A stretch of 6,543 nucleotides of DNA from Candidatus Rokuibacteriota bacterium (GTDB taxonomy: Bacteria; Methylomirabilota; Methylomirabilia; Rokubacteriales; JACOUJ01): assembly GCA_016177865.1 (NCBI GenBank), contig JACOUJ010000365.1:1-6543 (forward strand). The letters are read 5' to 3'. The notes beneath the pieces were generated by a model. That model had not been told where the DNA came from and made no database searches. It saw only the letters and a list, made by a program, of their open reading frames with translations. Numbering within the stretch: position 1 is the first letter of the stretch; every line of letters begins with the position of its first letter. Positions 5,858-6,543 of this stretch are shown one piece after another. The position numbers were made by a program, and so were the translations under genes.

Positions 5858-6291
5858 GCGGCCTTTAACTCGGACGTGCAGTAGGCGCAGCGCGTGGCCT
5901 TGAGGGGAATCGTCGAGAGGCAGTGCGGACACGGCTTGGTGATCGCCGGCGCGGCCTCGGGCTGGCGCTTCATCCGGTTCACCTGCCGGACCAGGAGGAA
6001 GATCGTAAAGGCCACGATGATGAAATCAATCACGGTGTTGAGAAAGACCCCGTAGTTGATAGTGGCTGCTCCAGCGGCCTTCGCAGCGGCGACTGTCGCG
6101 TAAGGCTGCCCCGACAGATTGATGAACAGGCTGGAAAAATCTATCTTGCCAATCGCGAGGCCAATGGGCGGCATCAAAACGTCATTCACAAATGAGGTGA
6201 TGATCTTGCCGAAGGCGGCCCCGATGATGATGCCGATGGCCATATCGAGCACATTCCCACGCATCGCGAACTCCTTAAACTCTTTGAGCAT
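5854..6291 (-). CDS. mscL: Large-conductance mechanosensitive channel MscL with C-terminal zinc-ribbon-like tail
   Basis: This 145-residue protein begins MLKEFKEFAMRGNVLDMAIG, a classic MscL N-terminus: an amphipathic helix and then TM1 (about 15-43, IIIGAAFGKIITSFVNDVLMPPIGL). A periplasmic loop (about 50-78) is followed by TM2 (79-102, NYGVFLNTVIDFIIVAFTIFLLV). Instead of the usual C-terminal helix that forms the cytoplasmic bundle, it ends in CPHCLSTIPLKATRCAYCTS (121-140). This is a CxxC-x10-CxxC motif (C121, C124, C135, C138) that looks like a small zinc ribbon. MscL forms a homopentameric emergency valve that opens under membrane tension during osmotic downshock. The start is firm: AGGAGG at 6304-6299, seven bases before the ATG. 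The gene is monocistronic here, divergent from ileS and convergent to the second glycosyltransferase gene. Confidence 0.97.
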   Translation of the reverse strand: MLKEFKEFAMRGNVLDMAIGIIIGAAFGKIITSFVNDVLMPPIGLAIGKIDFSSLFINLSGQPYATVAAAKAAGAATINYGVFLNTVIDFIIVAFTIFLLVRQVNRMKRQPEAAPAITKPCPHCLSTIPLKATRCAYCTSELKAA

Positions 6292-6317
6292 CCTCGCTCC
6301 TCCTTTCTACCAAGTTG

Positions 6318-6329
6318 GGTCGTGCGACA
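6318..6329. promoter_or_regulatory. Imperfect palindrome GGTCGTGCGACA, first copy
   Basis: This 12-mer matches the perfect palindrome at 6391-6402 at 10 of 12 positions, with the core GTCGYGCGACA in common. It lies 26 bp upstream of the mscL start codon, in its probable leader. Together with the second copy it is a candidate operator for a dimeric regulator. Confidence 0.35.
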
Positions 6330-6350
6330 CGCCCTGAGCCCAAGGGGCGT
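6329..6350. other. Hairpin in the mscL-ileS spacer
   Basis: ACGCCC (6329-6334) pairs perfectly with GGGCGT (6345-6350) around a 10-nt loop. It has no adjacent T-run on either strand, so it is not an evident terminator. In the mscL transcript it would sit in the 5' leader. Confidence 0.35.
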
Positions 6351-6357
6351 CTGAGCG

Positions 6358-6386
6358 ATCTTACCTCCGTCCCGTGAGAGCAACAA
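6358..6386 (-). promoter_or_regulatory. Weak candidate mscL promoter
   Basis: On the minus strand TTGTTG (6386-6381) and TAAGAT (6363-6358) are separated by 17 bp. The -35 matches consensus at only three positions and the -10 at four, so this is tentative. The resulting leader would be about 60 nt and contain the 6329-6350 hairpin and the first palindrome. The second palindrome would lie just upstream of the -35. Confidence 0.25.
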
Positions 6387-6390
6387 GGAG

Positions 6391-6402
6391 TGTCGCGCGA
6401 CA
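6391..6402. promoter_or_regulatory. Perfect 12-bp palindrome TGTCGCGCGACA, second copy
   Basis: The sequence is fully self-complementary. A near copy lies 73 bp to the left (centre to centre), close to seven helical turns, so both would face the same side of the DNA. The spacing and the position between two divergent genes fit a regulator binding two sites with looping; no known operator was recognised. Confidence 0.4.
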
Positions 6403-6404
6403 AC

Positions 6405-6424
6405 AGGGCTGCGTCGCCCTTTTT
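6405..6424 (+). terminator. Possible weak intrinsic terminator upstream of ileS
   Basis: AGGGC (6405-6409) pairs with GCCCT (6416-6420) around a 6-nt loop and is followed directly by TTTT (6421-6424). The stem is short, but the hairpin/T-run layout is right for the plus strand. It could stop antisense transcription coming through mscL from the glycosyltransferase genes before the ileS promoter. Confidence 0.4.
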
Positions 6425-6451
6425 GACCCCCTAGGTGCTTCGTGTTATAAA
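6423..6451 (+). promoter_or_regulatory. Sigma70-type promoter of ileS
   Basis: TTGACC (6423-6428) and TATAAA (6446-6451) are separated by exactly 17 bp, each matching consensus at five of six positions. Initiation about seven bases downstream (near 6457-6458) falls only 6-7 nt before the ileS ATG. Confidence 0.7.
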
Positions 6452-6463
6452 CATTGAACATTC

Positions 6464-6543
6464 ATGGATTACAAGGCGACGTTGAATCTGCCGAAGACGG
6501 ACTTCCCGATGCGGGCGGACCTGTCTCGACGGGAGCCCGAGCG
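6464..6543 (+). CDS. ileS: Isoleucyl-tRNA synthetase, N-terminal fragment (3' end beyond window)
   Basis: The 26 codons present read MDYKATLNLPKTDFPMRADL and then SRREPE. This matches the characteristic IleS N-terminus, where MDYK-TLNLP-T-FPM-A-L--REPE is strongly conserved. IleS charges tRNA-Ile with isoleucine in the cytoplasm. The ATP-binding HIGH motif would come some 30 residues further on, outside the window. The start at 6464 is fixed by the conserved first residues, since an ATG at 6509 would remove them. There is no Shine-Dalgarno upstream (the region is AT-rich), and the promoter leaves almost no leader. No T-box sequence or other riboswitch was seen in the 172-bp spacer. The gene diverges from mscL. 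Confidence 0.88.
   Translation, partial: MDYKATLNLPKTDFPMRADLSRREPE

Noticed and set aside
940..6195. 13-mer TCACAAATGAGGT at 940-952 and again within mscL near 6184-6196
   Set aside because: One copy is coding sequence for conserved MscL residues; chance expectation for one shared 13-mer in a window this size is not negligible.
6444..6474. Minus-strand promoter for mscL overlapping the ileS promoter (TTGTAA and TATAAC)
   Set aside because: The spacer would be 19 bp, the leader very long, and the bases are better explained by the plus-strand ileS promoter.

Overview
The window is GC-rich bacterial chromosome, roughly 60% GC by eye. It carries seven genes, two of them cut by the window edges. 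No rRNA, tRNA, CRISPR array, transposase or phage gene was seen. The taxon cannot be fixed from the sequence. The LemA/TPM pair, two GT-C-type membrane enzymes and an MscL with a zinc-ribbon tail would suit an environmental Gram-negative-type lineage such as NC10 or Nitrospirota-like bacteria, but that is an impression, not a result.

Left part (1-999): the minus strand carries the first 263 codons of a ChrB-type chromate-resistance/regulatory protein, which runs off the left edge. A 246-codon frame open on the plus strand here is only its shadow. chrB has a near-perfect sigma70-type promoter and a very short leader. It is divergent from lemA across a 209-bp spacer.

Centre (1000-2587): lemA (membrane-anchored helical protein) is followed by a secreted TPM-domain protein with a C-terminal membrane anchor and a glycine-rich tail. 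This is a common bacterial pair. Here the two genes are separated by 271 bp, most of it a 227-bp non-coding element with 13-bp terminal inverted repeats, internal GGGG/CCCC palindromes and a strong hairpin.

Centre-right (2588-5857): an extended -10 promoter and a strong ribosome-binding site precede two overlapping genes for large polytopic GT-C-superfamily glycosyltransferase-like proteins. These probably transfer sugars from a lipid-linked donor on the outer face of the cytoplasmic membrane; the acceptor is unknown.

Right part (5854-6543): mscL lies convergent to the second glycosyltransferase gene, and the two stop codons share one CTAG. Its product is a mechanosensitive channel with a four-cysteine C-terminal tail. 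Divergent from mscL, the window ends in the first 26 codons of ileS (isoleucyl-tRNA synthetase), which has a good promoter but almost no leader and no Shine-Dalgarno. The mscL-ileS spacer holds two near-identical palindromes spaced 73 bp apart. I did not find a clear new multigene system. The best leads are the intergenic element, the palindrome pair, the zinc-ribbon MscL and the glycosyltransferase pair.
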